Positions 9,117-18,184 of a stretch of 64,000 nucleotides of DNA are shown piece after piece. A program made the translations under genes and the position numbers. Position 1 is the first letter of the stretch. Each line of letters begins with the position of its first letter. Under the pieces are notes generated by a model, which made no database searches, was not told where the DNA came from, and was given only the letters and a program-made list of their open reading frames with translations. This DNA comes from Methanohalophilus halophilus (lineage in GTDB: Archaea; Halobacteriota; Methanosarcinia; Methanosarcinales; Methanosarcinaceae): assembly GCF_001889405.1 (NCBI RefSeq), contig NZ_CP017921.1, positions 1,006,057-1,070,056 of the forward strand. Direction: 5' to 3'.

Positions 9117-9680
9117 TCAGTTGCTATCTCCTTCCCATCTGGGGTATACGTCATTATCTATATTCAGAAGGTCCAGCACCCTTCCGGCCATGAAATCAAT
9201 TAAGTCGTCTATTGATTGTGGTTTGTTGTAGAACGCAGGACATGCAGGCAAAACCTGGGTGCCGGATTCCTTGAGTTTGAGCAGGTTTTCCAGATGAATT
9301 CGGCTGTAGGGTGTCTCCCGCACCATCAGGATAACATTCCTGCCTTCCTTGAGACAGACATCAGCAGCCCTTGTAAGGAGATTATCGGAGATTCCATGGG
9401 CAATGGATGCAGCAGTTTTCATGCTGCAAGGGGCTATTATCAAAGCATTGTAAGGATGCGATCCGCTTGCTACAGAAGCAGTAAAATCTTTTTCCTCGTG
9501 TACCTCACAGGCAAGTTTTTCCACCTCTTCGATCTTCCAGTCTGTTTCTATATTTATTATTTGCCTGGCTGCAGAGGTTATTACCAGGTGTGTATAAATT
9601 CCTTTTTCTGCAAATATTTCAAGTAACCTGATTCCGTACTGTGCCCCGGAGGCCCCACTGATTCCCACTACGACTTCCAT
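9117..9680 (-). CDS. ubiX: UbiX-family flavin prenyltransferase
   Basis: The 187-residue protein starts EVVVGISGASGAQYGIRLLE, the flavin-binding N-terminus of UbiX. The conserved APCSMKTAASIAHGISDNLLTRAADV and a RETPYSRIHLENLLKL segment follow. UbiX makes prenylated FMN for UbiD-type decarboxylases. The ATG at 9680 is used rather than an upstream in-frame codon because it starts the flavodoxin-like strand. It lies 1 nt after the stop of an LpdD-like gene, so the two are probably translated together. Confidence 0.93.
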   Translation of the reverse strand: MEVVVGISGASGAQYGIRLLEIFAEKGIYTHLVITSAARQIINIETDWKIEEVEKLACEVHEEKDFTASVASGSHPYNALIIAPCSMKTAASIAHGISDNLLTRAADVCLKEGRNVILMVRETPYSRIHLENLLKLKESGTQVLPACPAFYNKPQSIDDLIDFMAGRVLDLLNIDNDVYPRWEGDSN

Positions 9681-9681
9681 A

Positions 9682-10017
9682 TTATTCCTCAATTATATCT
9701 ATAAATTCGTCAACCATAAGTTCTGCGGTATCGCATATTTTCCTGATCTCATCAGGCTGGATGTTGTTGAAATGTATCCCTACAAGGAATACAGTATCCT
9801 TGCCGGTTTTCCTGTTAATGCGGCCTGCCTGTTTGTGTGCAATTTCATCATCCCTGTGTCCGGGAAGGGTAATTACCGAGGAAGCACCTGAATTACCCAC
9901 AGCGACCGCTCCTATATGCTCCTCTCCACCCGTAAGTGTTACAAGCAAACTGTCTCCAATATTGCGCCATTTAAGAAAGAGTTTCCTTTCCCCCGCTTTT
10001 TTTTCAATTGATTCCAC
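9682..10017 (-). CDS. LpdD-like prenylated-flavin associated protein
   Basis: The protein has 111 residues. The segment ITLPGHRDDEIAHKQAGRIN, followed by VFLVGIHFNNIQPDEI, resembles the LpdD/gallate decarboxylase D-subunit family. That family is described as a prenylated-FMN chaperone or accessory protein. Its place directly before ubiX supports the link. I see no UbiD gene in the window. The assignment rests on motif resemblance and context, not on a search. Confidence 0.65.
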   Translation of the reverse strand: MESIEKKAGERKLFLKWRNIGDSLLVTLTGGEEHIGAVAVGNSGASSVITLPGHRDDEIAHKQAGRINRKTGKDTVFLVGIHFNNIQPDEIRKICDTAELMVDEFIDIIEE

Positions 10018-10026
10018 TTATATCCC

Positions 10027-11223
10027 TTATATATCTGTTAACTTGTATTGTCGGGTCTGTTTTTTTACCTCAAAAAAATCGTTTGCTATTTTCTTCACCT
10101 TATCCCTGTGTTCCCTGGGGGTATAAACCCCAAGCTTCCAGTTATCACGGTGTGCTTTTTCAAGAGTTGCTACAAGATGGGAGGCTTTATCAAGGGTCAT
10201 TTTCTTTCCATTGACTTTGATCAATGCTTTCATTTCCTCTATCCGGGGCAACTTTGGAATATCTATGAGGACTTCCTTTTCATCAATTCCCGCCTCTTCT
10301 GCGATTTCCTTTTCCACTCTCTGGATGGATTTGCGATAACTCAAAATCTTTTCATCAACGTCATCAAAACCTACATAGAGGGCGCGTTTGTACAGTTTCC
10401 TCTCATCAATCCTGTTGATCATTTCACCGGCGTAACCGTCGTCCTGTCGCATAGTTTCAAACAGGCGGTAATCATCCATATCCTGAAGGCTGAAGGGATT
10501 GAGTTTCTCCCTCTCTACAAGATACTCGATACCTCTTATTATCATTGTTTCCGAGATGCGTGTCACGTGATGGAAATATACTGAAGGATGCATCAAAAAA
10601 CGTGATACAAGCAGGGATTCGGCCGCATTGAGTCCACCCTCTGTTACAACCAGTTTATCTTCGTAGAATTGCATTTTATGGATCAGGCGGCTATGGTCCA
10701 CAAGGCCGTATGCCACACCCGTATAATGTGCATCACGAATGAGGTAATCCATGCGGTCAACATCAATCTCACTATTTATAATCTGTCCGAGGGAGGTTTT
10801 GCCTAGAATATGGTCTGCGATCCTTGATATGTTGAGGCCGGCTTCGCTGCAAACTTCTGCTATATCCCCTTTGCGCAGCAGGTGTTTTACATCTTCATGC
10901 TCCCTGCGGGTGTATTTTTTGATGATGCCTTCTGTCACATGGGACAGGGGTCCGTGTCCTATATCATGTAACATTGCAGCAACCCTGAGTTCATCGATTT
11001 CAGATTGCTCCACGGAATCTATTTCTCCCGCAAGGGTCGTAGCCAGGTGATGTGCGCCCAGTGAATGTTCGAAACGGGTATGGTTGGCACCTGGATACAC
11101 CAGGTTGGAAAGTCCGAGCTGGCGTATTCTCCTGAGACGCTGCATGCGGGGTGTATCCATAAGGGATACTGCAAGCTCGTCAAGTTCGACATGACCGTGT
11201 ACGGGGTCCCTCATGACCTTCAT
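10027..11223 (-). CDS. HD-domain phosphohydrolase (dNTPase/SAMHD1-like)
   Basis: The 398-residue protein has the HD metal site: RFEHSLGAHHLA near residue 51 and AAMLHDIGHGPLSHV near residue 82, then DVDRMDYLIRDAHYTGV. This is the pattern of COG1078 HD proteins that include dGTPases and SAMHD1. It probably hydrolyses nucleotides in the cytosol; the exact substrate is not visible. The C-terminal quarter is charged and helical. It is divergent from cofD, with 65 nt between their starts. Confidence 0.9.
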   Translation of the reverse strand: MKVMRDPVHGHVELDELAVSLMDTPRMQRLRRIRQLGLSNLVYPGANHTRFEHSLGAHHLATTLAGEIDSVEQSEIDELRVAAMLHDIGHGPLSHVTEGIIKKYTRREHEDVKHLLRKGDIAEVCSEAGLNISRIADHILGKTSLGQIINSEIDVDRMDYLIRDAHYTGVAYGLVDHSRLIHKMQFYEDKLVVTEGGLNAAESLLVSRFLMHPSVYFHHVTRISETMIIRGIEYLVEREKLNPFSLQDMDDYRLFETMRQDDGYAGEMINRIDERKLYKRALYVGFDDVDEKILSYRKSIQRVEKEIAEEAGIDEKEVLIDIPKLPRIEEMKALIKVNGKKMTLDKASHLVATLEKAHRDNWKLGVYTPREHRDKVKKIANDFFEVKKQTRQYKLTDI

Positions 11224-11288
11224 GTTTTTAAATAACCGTTCATATTATAATGATGTTGTGATTTTGGTAGTGAAATAGAGGTAATATC

Positions 11289-12212
11289 ATGATAATATTT
11301 TCCGGTGGAACCGGCACCCCCAAGTTCCTTGATGGCCTGATGCGGACAATGGATGAAGGAGAAATTACAGTTGTCGTGAATACTGCCGAAGACCTGTGGG
11401 TGTCGGGTAACCTTGTAACACCGGATATTGATACAGTACTCTACCTTTTTGCCGGTATGATTGACCGGGATAAATGGTGGGGTATAGCAGGTGATACATT
11501 CAGCACTTTCAATGCTATGAAGGACTGTGGTTATGGTGAAAAGATGATGCTGGGGGACCGGGATCGGGCCACGCATATTATGAGATCTGATATGATTCGC
11601 AACGGGGCCACCCTAAGTGAAGCAATTGTAAACCTTTGTTCAAGCTTTGGTATCAGGGCCAACATCCTGCCTATGTCAGATGATCCGGTATCCACCATGA
11701 TACGTACACCTCTGGGCTGGATGCATTACCAGGATTTCTGGATTAAGCATCAGGGCAAACCCGATGTACTTGAAGTTAAGATGGTTGGAATTGATGAAGC
11801 TTCTATATCTCCTGCTGTAATGGAGAAACTTCGGGAAGAGACAGATATCCTGATTGGTCCCAGCAATCCGATTACAAGCATAGGTCCCATCATATCCCTT
11901 GCTGGAATGCCTGAAATCCTTAAAAGTAAAAACGTGGTTGCAATCAGTCCGATTATCGGGAATGAACCTGTTAGTGGTCCTGCAGGTAAACTTATGAATG
12001 CATTTGGTTACGGTATTTCTTCAAATGAGGTTGTAAGGTGCTACCATGACTTTCTGGATGTGTTTGTAACAGATATCCGCGATCAGCAGGTTTGTAATTC
12101 CTTTAAAAGTATGGATTGCAGTATAGTAACGACTGATACAATGATGTCTTCTGTAGATGTAAGTATACAATTGGCAAGTTATGTAAGGAAGCTATTTGAG
12201 ACCCTGGAATAA
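11289..12212 (+). CDS. cofD: 2-phospho-L-lactate transferase
   Basis: The protein has 307 residues and starts MIIFSGGTGTPKFLDGL, the CofD N-terminus. PDIDTVLYLFAGMIDRDKWWGI and a later IGPSNPITSIGPI segment follow. CofD joins the 2-phospholactyl group to Fo to make F420-0, the deazaflavin needed for methanogenesis. The start has GAGGTAATATC before the ATG. Length and motifs are complete. Confidence 0.97.
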   Translation: MIIFSGGTGTPKFLDGLMRTMDEGEITVVVNTAEDLWVSGNLVTPDIDTVLYLFAGMIDRDKWWGIAGDTFSTFNAMKDCGYGEKMMLGDRDRATHIMRSDMIRNGATLSEAIVNLCSSFGIRANILPMSDDPVSTMIRTPLGWMHYQDFWIKHQGKPDVLEVKMVGIDEASISPAVMEKLREETDILIGPSNPITSIGPIISLAGMPEILKSKNVVAISPIIGNEPVSGPAGKLMNAFGYGISSNEVVRCYHDFLDVFVTDIRDQQVCNSFKSMDCSIVTTDTMMSSVDVSIQLASYVRKLFETLE

Positions 12213-12324
12213 GTGTGCTTGAAAATTTTAAACATACTTAAAATTCAGAAGCAAAGAGTATATATGTTAATATTCCCTATCATTGACTATACCAAAATGC
12301 TCGCTTGCCATAATGGGGGTGGTA

Positions 12325-12374
12325 TGAGCGGGCTGGGGAGTGGGGGTACTAAAAAAGGGATTAAAACCCGCTCA
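12325..12374. terminator. GC-rich hairpin between convergent genes
   Basis: TGAGCGGG (12325-12332) pairs perfectly with CCCGCTCA (12367-12374) across a G-rich 34-nt loop. The element lies between the convergent cofD and permease genes. It could terminate both transcripts or be a small structured RNA; the sequence alone does not decide. Confidence 0.45.
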
Positions 12375-12429
12375 TCTATACAACCTAATGCAAGTCTCGT
12401 ATATACACTTTTCCCTCTGTTTCTATGGA

Positions 12430-13593
12430 TTAATGTGTTCCTATCGCTTCTACAGGGTCCATTTTTGCGGCTCTGCTTGCAGGATATACTCCTGCAATGA
12501 GGTTTAGTACGAATACGGCGATGATGGTTAATAACACATCATTATATCGTATTATCACGGGTATGGAATCTACCTGATAAAGTTCGTAGGGCAGATCATA
12601 GTTGCCTATTGATAGTGCTATTGCAATGCCGGCAATAGTTCCTGTGATGGCCCCCAGAAAACCCAGAATCCCACTTTCAAGGATGAATATGTTTCTTATG
12701 CCCGATTTACCCGCTCCCATGGCCATGAGAATGCCTATCTCCTTTGTTTTTTCTACTACTACCATGTTCAGGGCACTTATGACGCCAAATGATGCTATCA
12801 GGAGAATGAAACCCAGCATGATATTATTGGAAATGGTTTCAATTGCAATTGTCTGTAATATTTCAGGATTTGTTTCCGTCCATCCTTCTGCAGAATAACC
12901 TTTGTCTTCAATTTTCTGTGCAATTTCCCTATCCTGATTGAAGTCATAAAGTTTTATGCTGATACTATTGACAACATCAGAGGTTGCGTAGAATGACTGG
13001 GCTGTTTGAAGGGAAGTGTAGGTAAGTGTGGAATCCAGGGGAGTGTTTGTATCATATATCCCTATGATACGGTATAAGCTAGTTTCAGACTCCGGAAAAG
13101 ATATTTCTATTCTGTCATCAAGGGTGACCTCAAGTTCATCTGCCAGGTCATCCCCGATTACAATTGTATTGCCTGAAGTAGACAGGCCGAAAAAACTTCC
13201 CCTTATTATGTCCGCATTGGTAGATAATACTGCATCTTCATCACGGGGATTTATTCCTTTAAGTAAGATGTTTTTGACATTATCTTCATTGCGTAATACA
13301 GCGTCTCCTGCAAGGGATGGGGATACTGCTTTGATACCATTGATTTTATACAATTCACTCTGGAGATTTTTGTATAGGTGGATATATTCACTGTCTTCTT
13401 CCGGTGTAACGGTTACATGGGCCATATCATTGACAGTTGATTCATACAGCTTATCAGTAAAACCTGCCATGAATGCATTGGACACAACAAGAATCATGAC
13501 AGCAATTCCTATAGCACCTACAGAAAGTATGGTTTGGCGTTTCCTGTATAAAATGTGCCTTAATGCAACAAAAAGTTCAAATTTCAATGGCAT
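12430..13593 (-). CDS. FtsX/MacB-like ABC transporter permease
   Basis: The 387-residue protein has an N-terminal membrane helix (about residues 20-42) and a large extracytoplasmic MacB-PCD-type domain. Three C-terminal helices end in the family tail GVYPASRAAKMDPVEAIGTH. VVVEKTKEIGILMAMGAG is the cytoplasmic coupling segment. It probably works with an ATPase such as the one at 14945-15685. It is the second gene of a minus-strand pair with the anchored protein at 13601-14689. Confidence 0.9.
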   Translation of the reverse strand: MPLKFELFVALRHILYRKRQTILSVGAIGIAVMILVVSNAFMAGFTDKLYESTVNDMAHVTVTPEEDSEYIHLYKNLQSELYKINGIKAVSPSLAGDAVLRNEDNVKNILLKGINPRDEDAVLSTNADIIRGSFFGLSTSGNTIVIGDDLADELEVTLDDRIEISFPESETSLYRIIGIYDTNTPLDSTLTYTSLQTAQSFYATSDVVNSISIKLYDFNQDREIAQKIEDKGYSAEGWTETNPEILQTIAIETISNNIMLGFILLIASFGVISALNMVVVEKTKEIGILMAMGAGKSGIRNIFILESGILGFLGAITGTIAGIAIALSIGNYDLPYELYQVDSIPVIIRYNDVLLTIIAVFVLNLIAGVYPASRAAKMDPVEAIGTH

Positions 13594-13600
13594 GGTTTGA

Positions 13601-14689
13601 TCAATATTTTGTTTTTGCCAGATATGCCAGGAAAATCAGAACGATTGAAATAAGAGAACCAATTGCAGGTGTGGCATTGCTTTGTTCTTCTTTTTCTTCA
13701 TTTACTGTGGAAGGTCCAATGTCTTTTTCCACATCAATTATGCTTTCTTTTGATATTATGACTTTTCCGTATTCCCCTATGGCCTCGATTAGCAGTGTAT
13801 ATTCTCCACGATCTAGTTTATTTTCCCAGATTGCCTCTACAGTTTCATCATCTTCCGCAATCAGAACCGGACTTTTCCGGACAATATTTTCTACTGGTTT
13901 TCCATTGCTATCAAAAACAGTGAACCTTATTGAACCTCTGAAAGGTACCTGGGACATACCTGATATTGTAGCACTTGCACCAATCTCATCCTTGTAAATA
14001 TCGCTTATTTCCACATCTTCTTCTGCCACAAAAGAGCGGCTTTTGAGTAACGATATACTGTAGGGGTCCTTTATGCTGACTTTCAATCTTCCCTGGTATA
14101 CATGTTTATTTTTAAGTATCACATTCCATTTTTTGTCCAGGGCTAGGGGTTGTGTATGCACAGGAATGGCTTTTTCTACTATTGTGTCCACTACCGTGTT
14201 GCCCTCCACCAGCATATATTCAACATCTACCAGAGTGGATTTATAAGGAGTTATTATGGCTTCTATTCCAATTGTTGTGGGTGTCAGACTGTCAATTGTT
14301 ATGGCAGGAAGAATCTGGTGGCCATGTACAAACTTTTTTTCCTGCTGGGCAAATACTCCATTCTCGTTTTTGACGATTACCTGTACTTCATAAGCCCCAT
14401 CATCCCGTATTGCGGTTTCCCAGTAGAATACTCTGGTAAGTGCAGAGGCAGGTGTTAGCGTATTTATATCGATTGATTGCGTATCAATGACTTCTCCCTC
14501 ATGTAACATTGAGGCTTCTATTGTGAGATTATTATAGGTGCTTTCTGAAATAATCCTGACATCACAGCTTTGCACGTCACTGTAGATTTCCTCAATGGTA
14601 ACATCACTTTTTCCAGCTGCTGTTCCCTGGATAATTAATAACAACAATACCGTGGTTACAAAAATAGAATACTTAGTTTTCCAGCCCAT
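13601..14689 (-). CDS. Secreted, C-terminally anchored beta-rich protein of unknown function
   Basis: The product has 362 residues from the ATG at 14689. A signal peptide (IFVTTVLLLLIIQGTAAG) is followed by about 300 residues rich in beta strands, suggesting tandem immunoglobulin-like domains. A charged linker precedes a C-terminal hydrophobic anchor (IGSLISIVLIFLAYLA). It is probably exposed on the outside of the membrane. The stop lies 7 nt before the start of the ABC permease, so it may be a substrate-handling partner. An upstream in-frame ATG at 14761 would add an unlikely extension. I do not recognise a named family. Confidence 0.7.
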   Translation of the reverse strand: MGWKTKYSIFVTTVLLLLIIQGTAAGKSDVTIEEIYSDVQSCDVRIISESTYNNLTIEASMLHEGEVIDTQSIDINTLTPASALTRVFYWETAIRDDGAYEVQVIVKNENGVFAQQEKKFVHGHQILPAITIDSLTPTTIGIEAIITPYKSTLVDVEYMLVEGNTVVDTIVEKAIPVHTQPLALDKKWNVILKNKHVYQGRLKVSIKDPYSISLLKSRSFVAEEDVEISDIYKDEIGASATISGMSQVPFRGSIRFTVFDSNGKPVENIVRKSPVLIAEDDETVEAIWENKLDRGEYTLLIEAIGEYGKVIISKESIIDVEKDIGPSTVNEEKEEQSNATPAIGSLISIVLIFLAYLAKTKY

Positions 14690-14944
14690 TACATTTTGAT
14701 TTGTTTTAATGGTATTTAAATATCCTTCAAGAAAAGTTTGTAGAAAAATGTTTATATCCATTGGATCACAGTTTTATTAAAAGAAAAAAGTCAAGAAAAA
14801 AAATGTGAGCAAAATCTTCATTTTCTTTATGTTAAAAGAGGATAACATTGAATCTGGATGTTTCTCCCATTTATATCTTCGATATAATTCCCATAAATCA
14901 TTCCATATGTCCTATCAGTATTTTCAATTGGAGGATTGTGATTT

Positions 14945-15685
14945 TTGAATAACAGGATGGTGGAGCTGGAAAAAAATCCCCCGCAGGATGATATAGTCGT
15001 GCGAGCTGAAAACGTTTGCCGGGATTATGAAGTAGGGGATATGACAATCAAGGTACTCAGGAATGTGGACCTGCTTGTCAGGAAGGGGGAGTTTTTAGCT
15101 ATCATGGGTCCTTCAGGGTCGGGTAAAAGTACCCTGATGAATATGATAGGATGTCTGGACAGGCCCACCTGTGGTGCAGTTTATGTCATGGGAAAGAATG
15201 TGAACCGCATCTCCGATAGTGAACTTGCAAAATTAAGAGGCATGGAGATTGGTTTTGTGTTCCAGAGTTTCAACCTGGTCTCACGATTAAGTGCCCTGGA
15301 AAATGTGGAACTGCCTACCTATGCCAACAGACGGCCCGGGATTGATGTAAGGGGTAAGGCCAGGGAATTACTGGATCTGGTAGGGCTTTCAGAACGTATG
15401 GATTACAAACCCACCGAGTTGTCGGGCGGCCAATCCCAGAGGGTGGCAATAGCCCGGGCACTTGTAAACAACCCTTCCATAATACTTGCCGATGAACCCA
15501 CAGGTAACCTGGATTCAAAAACAGGGGAAGAAATAATGAATATTTTTACAGATCTTCATCGAAGGGGCCGTACGGTCATTATGATTACTCATGACTTACA
15601 ACTTGCAAATAAATATGCAGACCGGGTAGTTTACTTGAAGGACGGTGTAATTGATGACAGGGCTACTAAGGTCAATGCTGCTTAA
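14945..15685 (+). CDS. MacB/LolD-type ABC transporter ATPase
   Basis: The protein has 246 residues with all ABC ATPase motifs: Walker A GPSGSGKST (about residue 57), Q-loop FVFQSFNLV, signature LSGGQSQRVAIARAL, Walker B IILADEPTGNLDSKTG and H-loop MITHD. The subfamily is the one that powers FtsX-like permeases. The start is a TTG after GGAGGATTGTGA. It heads a plus-strand operon with an anchored protein and two permeases. Confidence 0.96.
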   Translation: MNNRMVELEKNPPQDDIVVRAENVCRDYEVGDMTIKVLRNVDLLVRKGEFLAIMGPSGSGKSTLMNMIGCLDRPTCGAVYVMGKNVNRISDSELAKLRGMEIGFVFQSFNLVSRLSALENVELPTYANRRPGIDVRGKARELLDLVGLSERMDYKPTELSGGQSQRVAIARALVNNPSIILADEPTGNLDSKTGEEIMNIFTDLHRRGRTVIMITHDLQLANKYADRVVYLKDGVIDDRATKVNAA

Positions 15686-15698
15686 TAGAGGTATAACC

Positions 15699-16943
15699 AT
15701 GAAAAAATCCGGATTTTTGATACTTTTTGTATCTTCCTTGTTGCTGATGATCTCTGCAATAGCTGTGGCACCTGTTACTGCTGCGGAGGATTCATCAAGT
15801 TCGACCCTGCGGGTAGATGTGCTTAAATATGAACCTTATCCCGCGGATATAGGGGATTATGTGTCTGTGTGGGTAAAAGTTGAAAATTACGCTTCTGGAG
15901 AAGCTGAGGATGTTTCAATCAAAATAGAACCGGAATATCCCCTTTCACTGGATTCTGAAACAAATGCAATCCAGAATTTTGGCAGAATCCCTCCCGACCG
16001 CACAGCAATCCATGAATACAGGCTGTATGTTGATGATAATGCCAAAACCGGCACGGGAAGTTTTGATGTGCTTTACCGGGCAGATAGTGATCTTTCATGG
16101 GTCAAGGAATCATTCGACATAAAAGTAGGTTCCAATACTTTTGACAGTAAAGGTACCGTCAAACTTTCTAATGTTATTTCAGACCCCCGGGTTTTCATGG
16201 CCGGTGATGAGGGTTCCATAAGTTTTACATTGGAGAATAATGCCCAGTCCAACACCATAGTAATTGATGGTGAAACCTATGATACTTATGCAAGGGTCCA
16301 GTCCGCGACCCTTGAGGGAACTGAGCAGATAGAGGTAACAAGTCAACCATACGAAGGTAAAGGTGTACTCGGGCCAGGGGATTCAGTACAGGTAACATAC
16401 AATGTCGAAGTGGATGAAAATATAGAAGACGGGACTTATTATCTGGACCTTTTGACAATAGGTAACTCACATTCCTTCAACAATAATTGGCGTGTACCGG
16501 TAGTTGTGGATTCCTATTCACTGGAAGTGATCCCTTCAAAGCCTCTTACAATAGAAAACGGGCAGGGTACACTTGAATTTGATGTGGCCAATGTGCATCC
16601 GAATGCTCTCTCATCAGTAGCCGTAAGCCTTGAGGCAGAAGGGGTTAGTTTCTCTCCCTCTAACTATTTCGTGGGTTCAATGGACTCTGATGAACTATTC
16701 ACCATAGAAATAGATGCCAAATCTGATGAGAAGGAATTTACAGGTACCAGGAATGTTACAATTATTGCCAGTTTCCGTAATGGTCTCAACGAACATGAGT
16801 TTGTTGCAGGTGAGCGGTCCCTGAACTTCGAGAAAGTACAGGAAGATAATAATACGGCCATAACAGTGGCTGCTGTGTTGGGGCTTGTCCTGCTGATAGT
16901 TGCTGTCTATATGTATCGCAGGAAATGGAATCCTAAGGAATGA
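15699..16943 (+). CDS. Secreted S-layer-like/COG1361-type protein, membrane anchored
   Basis: The 414-residue protein starts MKKSGFLILFVSSLLLMISA, a clear signal peptide. Domains with the feel of COG1361/NEW3 beta-sandwich repeats follow (VSVWVKVENYASGEAEDVSI; then GSISFTLENNAQ). A C-terminal helix (VAAVLGLVLLIVAVYMYRR) anchors it. Such proteins occur beside MacB-like permeases in Methanosarcinales. It may be the archaeal stand-in for an adaptor protein; that is inference. The ATG lies 13 nt after the ATPase stop, with GAGGT before it. Confidence 0.8.
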   Translation: MKKSGFLILFVSSLLLMISAIAVAPVTAAEDSSSSTLRVDVLKYEPYPADIGDYVSVWVKVENYASGEAEDVSIKIEPEYPLSLDSETNAIQNFGRIPPDRTAIHEYRLYVDDNAKTGTGSFDVLYRADSDLSWVKESFDIKVGSNTFDSKGTVKLSNVISDPRVFMAGDEGSISFTLENNAQSNTIVIDGETYDTYARVQSATLEGTEQIEVTSQPYEGKGVLGPGDSVQVTYNVEVDENIEDGTYYLDLLTIGNSHSFNNNWRVPVVVDSYSLEVIPSKPLTIENGQGTLEFDVANVHPNALSSVAVSLEAEGVSFSPSNYFVGSMDSDELFTIEIDAKSDEKEFTGTRNVTIIASFRNGLNEHEFVAGERSLNFEKVQEDNNTAITVAAVLGLVLLIVAVYMYRRKWNPKE

Positions 16944-16957
16944 TCGGGTAATCTTGT

Positions 16958-18172
16958 ATGGTCGGGCTTTCAGAGGCGATAAAGTTAGCTTTTGCCAGCA
17001 TAGGCAGTGCGAAATTGCGCTCTGCCCTGACTACCCTGGGTATTATCATAGGGGTGGCCGCTGTAATTGCCAACATATCCCTGGGGGCCAGTTTCGGGCA
17101 GTACTTCGAAGAAGAAATAGGAGCATCAGGTACTAATTTTATCGTTATCTTCACCCAGAAAAACAATGTATTCGGGGATTCCCAGTTCAATGTGGTTGAG
17201 AATACCAACGGTGTTGCTGCTGTATCCCCAATTAACCAGCAATCAGCGACCCTGCGGTATCAATCAGCAGAGCGTACCGCAACTGTCAGTGGGGTCCTTC
17301 CCGATTATGGGGAAGTGGGGAATATAAATATGGAACATGGCCAGTTTCTGACTAGTCAGGACGGGAATGTGGCTGTAATCGGTTCGGATGTGGCCTATGA
17401 TAAGTTTGACCGGAATCTATCTGTTAAGAATTTCATAAAGATAAGTATAAGAAATGTGGACGGAGGGATAAGTACACGGACCTTTCGTGTAAAGGGCATT
17501 ATACAGGACCCGGATGCCTCCTTCGTATCCCCTGAAGTGGATCCTGCAGGACGTGTTTTTATTCCTCTTGCTGTCATGCAGGAGATGCAGCACAGGGACG
17601 ATATTGGGGGATTTTTCATTAAAGCGGACTCTCTCGAAATCCTGGATAGGGTTACCGATGATGTGGATGAAAACCTTGCCCGTTCTGTGGGGGTACCCAG
17701 CAGGGATATTGATAATGAAGACGCCAAACCCTATGAAATCTTCAACCAGCAGGACATCCTGGACCAGATAAACCAGCTATCAAGTGCCCTGACATCCATA
17801 CTGGTTGCTGTTGCCCTTATATCCCTTATAGTGGGCTCGATAGGTATCATGAATATTATGCTTGTGACGGTTACCGAAAGAACAAAAGAAATCGGCCTGA
17901 TGAAGGCTCTGGGTTACAATTATTTTGATATATTGACTATTTTTATCGTGGAATCTGTTATAATCAGTCTTTTTGGAGGTATCCTGGGATTGTTACTGGG
18001 CCTAGTGGCTTCAATGGCCGTGAACAATTACCTTGATATTGCTAATATTTTCCCTATAAGTCTCATACTGCTGGGCTTTGGCATCTCATTTGTTGTTGGT
18101 CTGGTCTCTGGTGTTTATCCAGCCAACAAAGCCGCAAAAATGGATCCTGTGGAGGCATTGCACTATGAGTGA
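16958..18172 (+). CDS. MacB-like ABC transporter permease, copy 1
   Basis: The protein has 404 residues. The N-terminal helix carries LTTLGIIIGVAAVIANISLG, a MacB_PCD extracytoplasmic domain follows, and three C-terminal helices contain VGSIGIMNIMLVTVTERTKE and end GVYPANKAAKMDPVEAL. It forms a dimer with itself or with the next gene, driven by the upstream ATPase. It is clearly paralogous to the downstream copy (same length and domain order). Confidence 0.94.
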   Translation: MVGLSEAIKLAFASIGSAKLRSALTTLGIIIGVAAVIANISLGASFGQYFEEEIGASGTNFIVIFTQKNNVFGDSQFNVVENTNGVAAVSPINQQSATLRYQSAERTATVSGVLPDYGEVGNINMEHGQFLTSQDGNVAVIGSDVAYDKFDRNLSVKNFIKISIRNVDGGISTRTFRVKGIIQDPDASFVSPEVDPAGRVFIPLAVMQEMQHRDDIGGFFIKADSLEILDRVTDDVDENLARSVGVPSRDIDNEDAKPYEIFNQQDILDQINQLSSALTSILVAVALISLIVGSIGIMNIMLVTVTERTKEIGLMKALGYNYFDILTIFIVESVIISLFGGILGLLLGLVASMAVNNYLDIANIFPISLILLGFGISFVVGLVSGVYPANKAAKMDPVEALHYE

Positions 18173-18184
18173 GGTGGACAAAAT

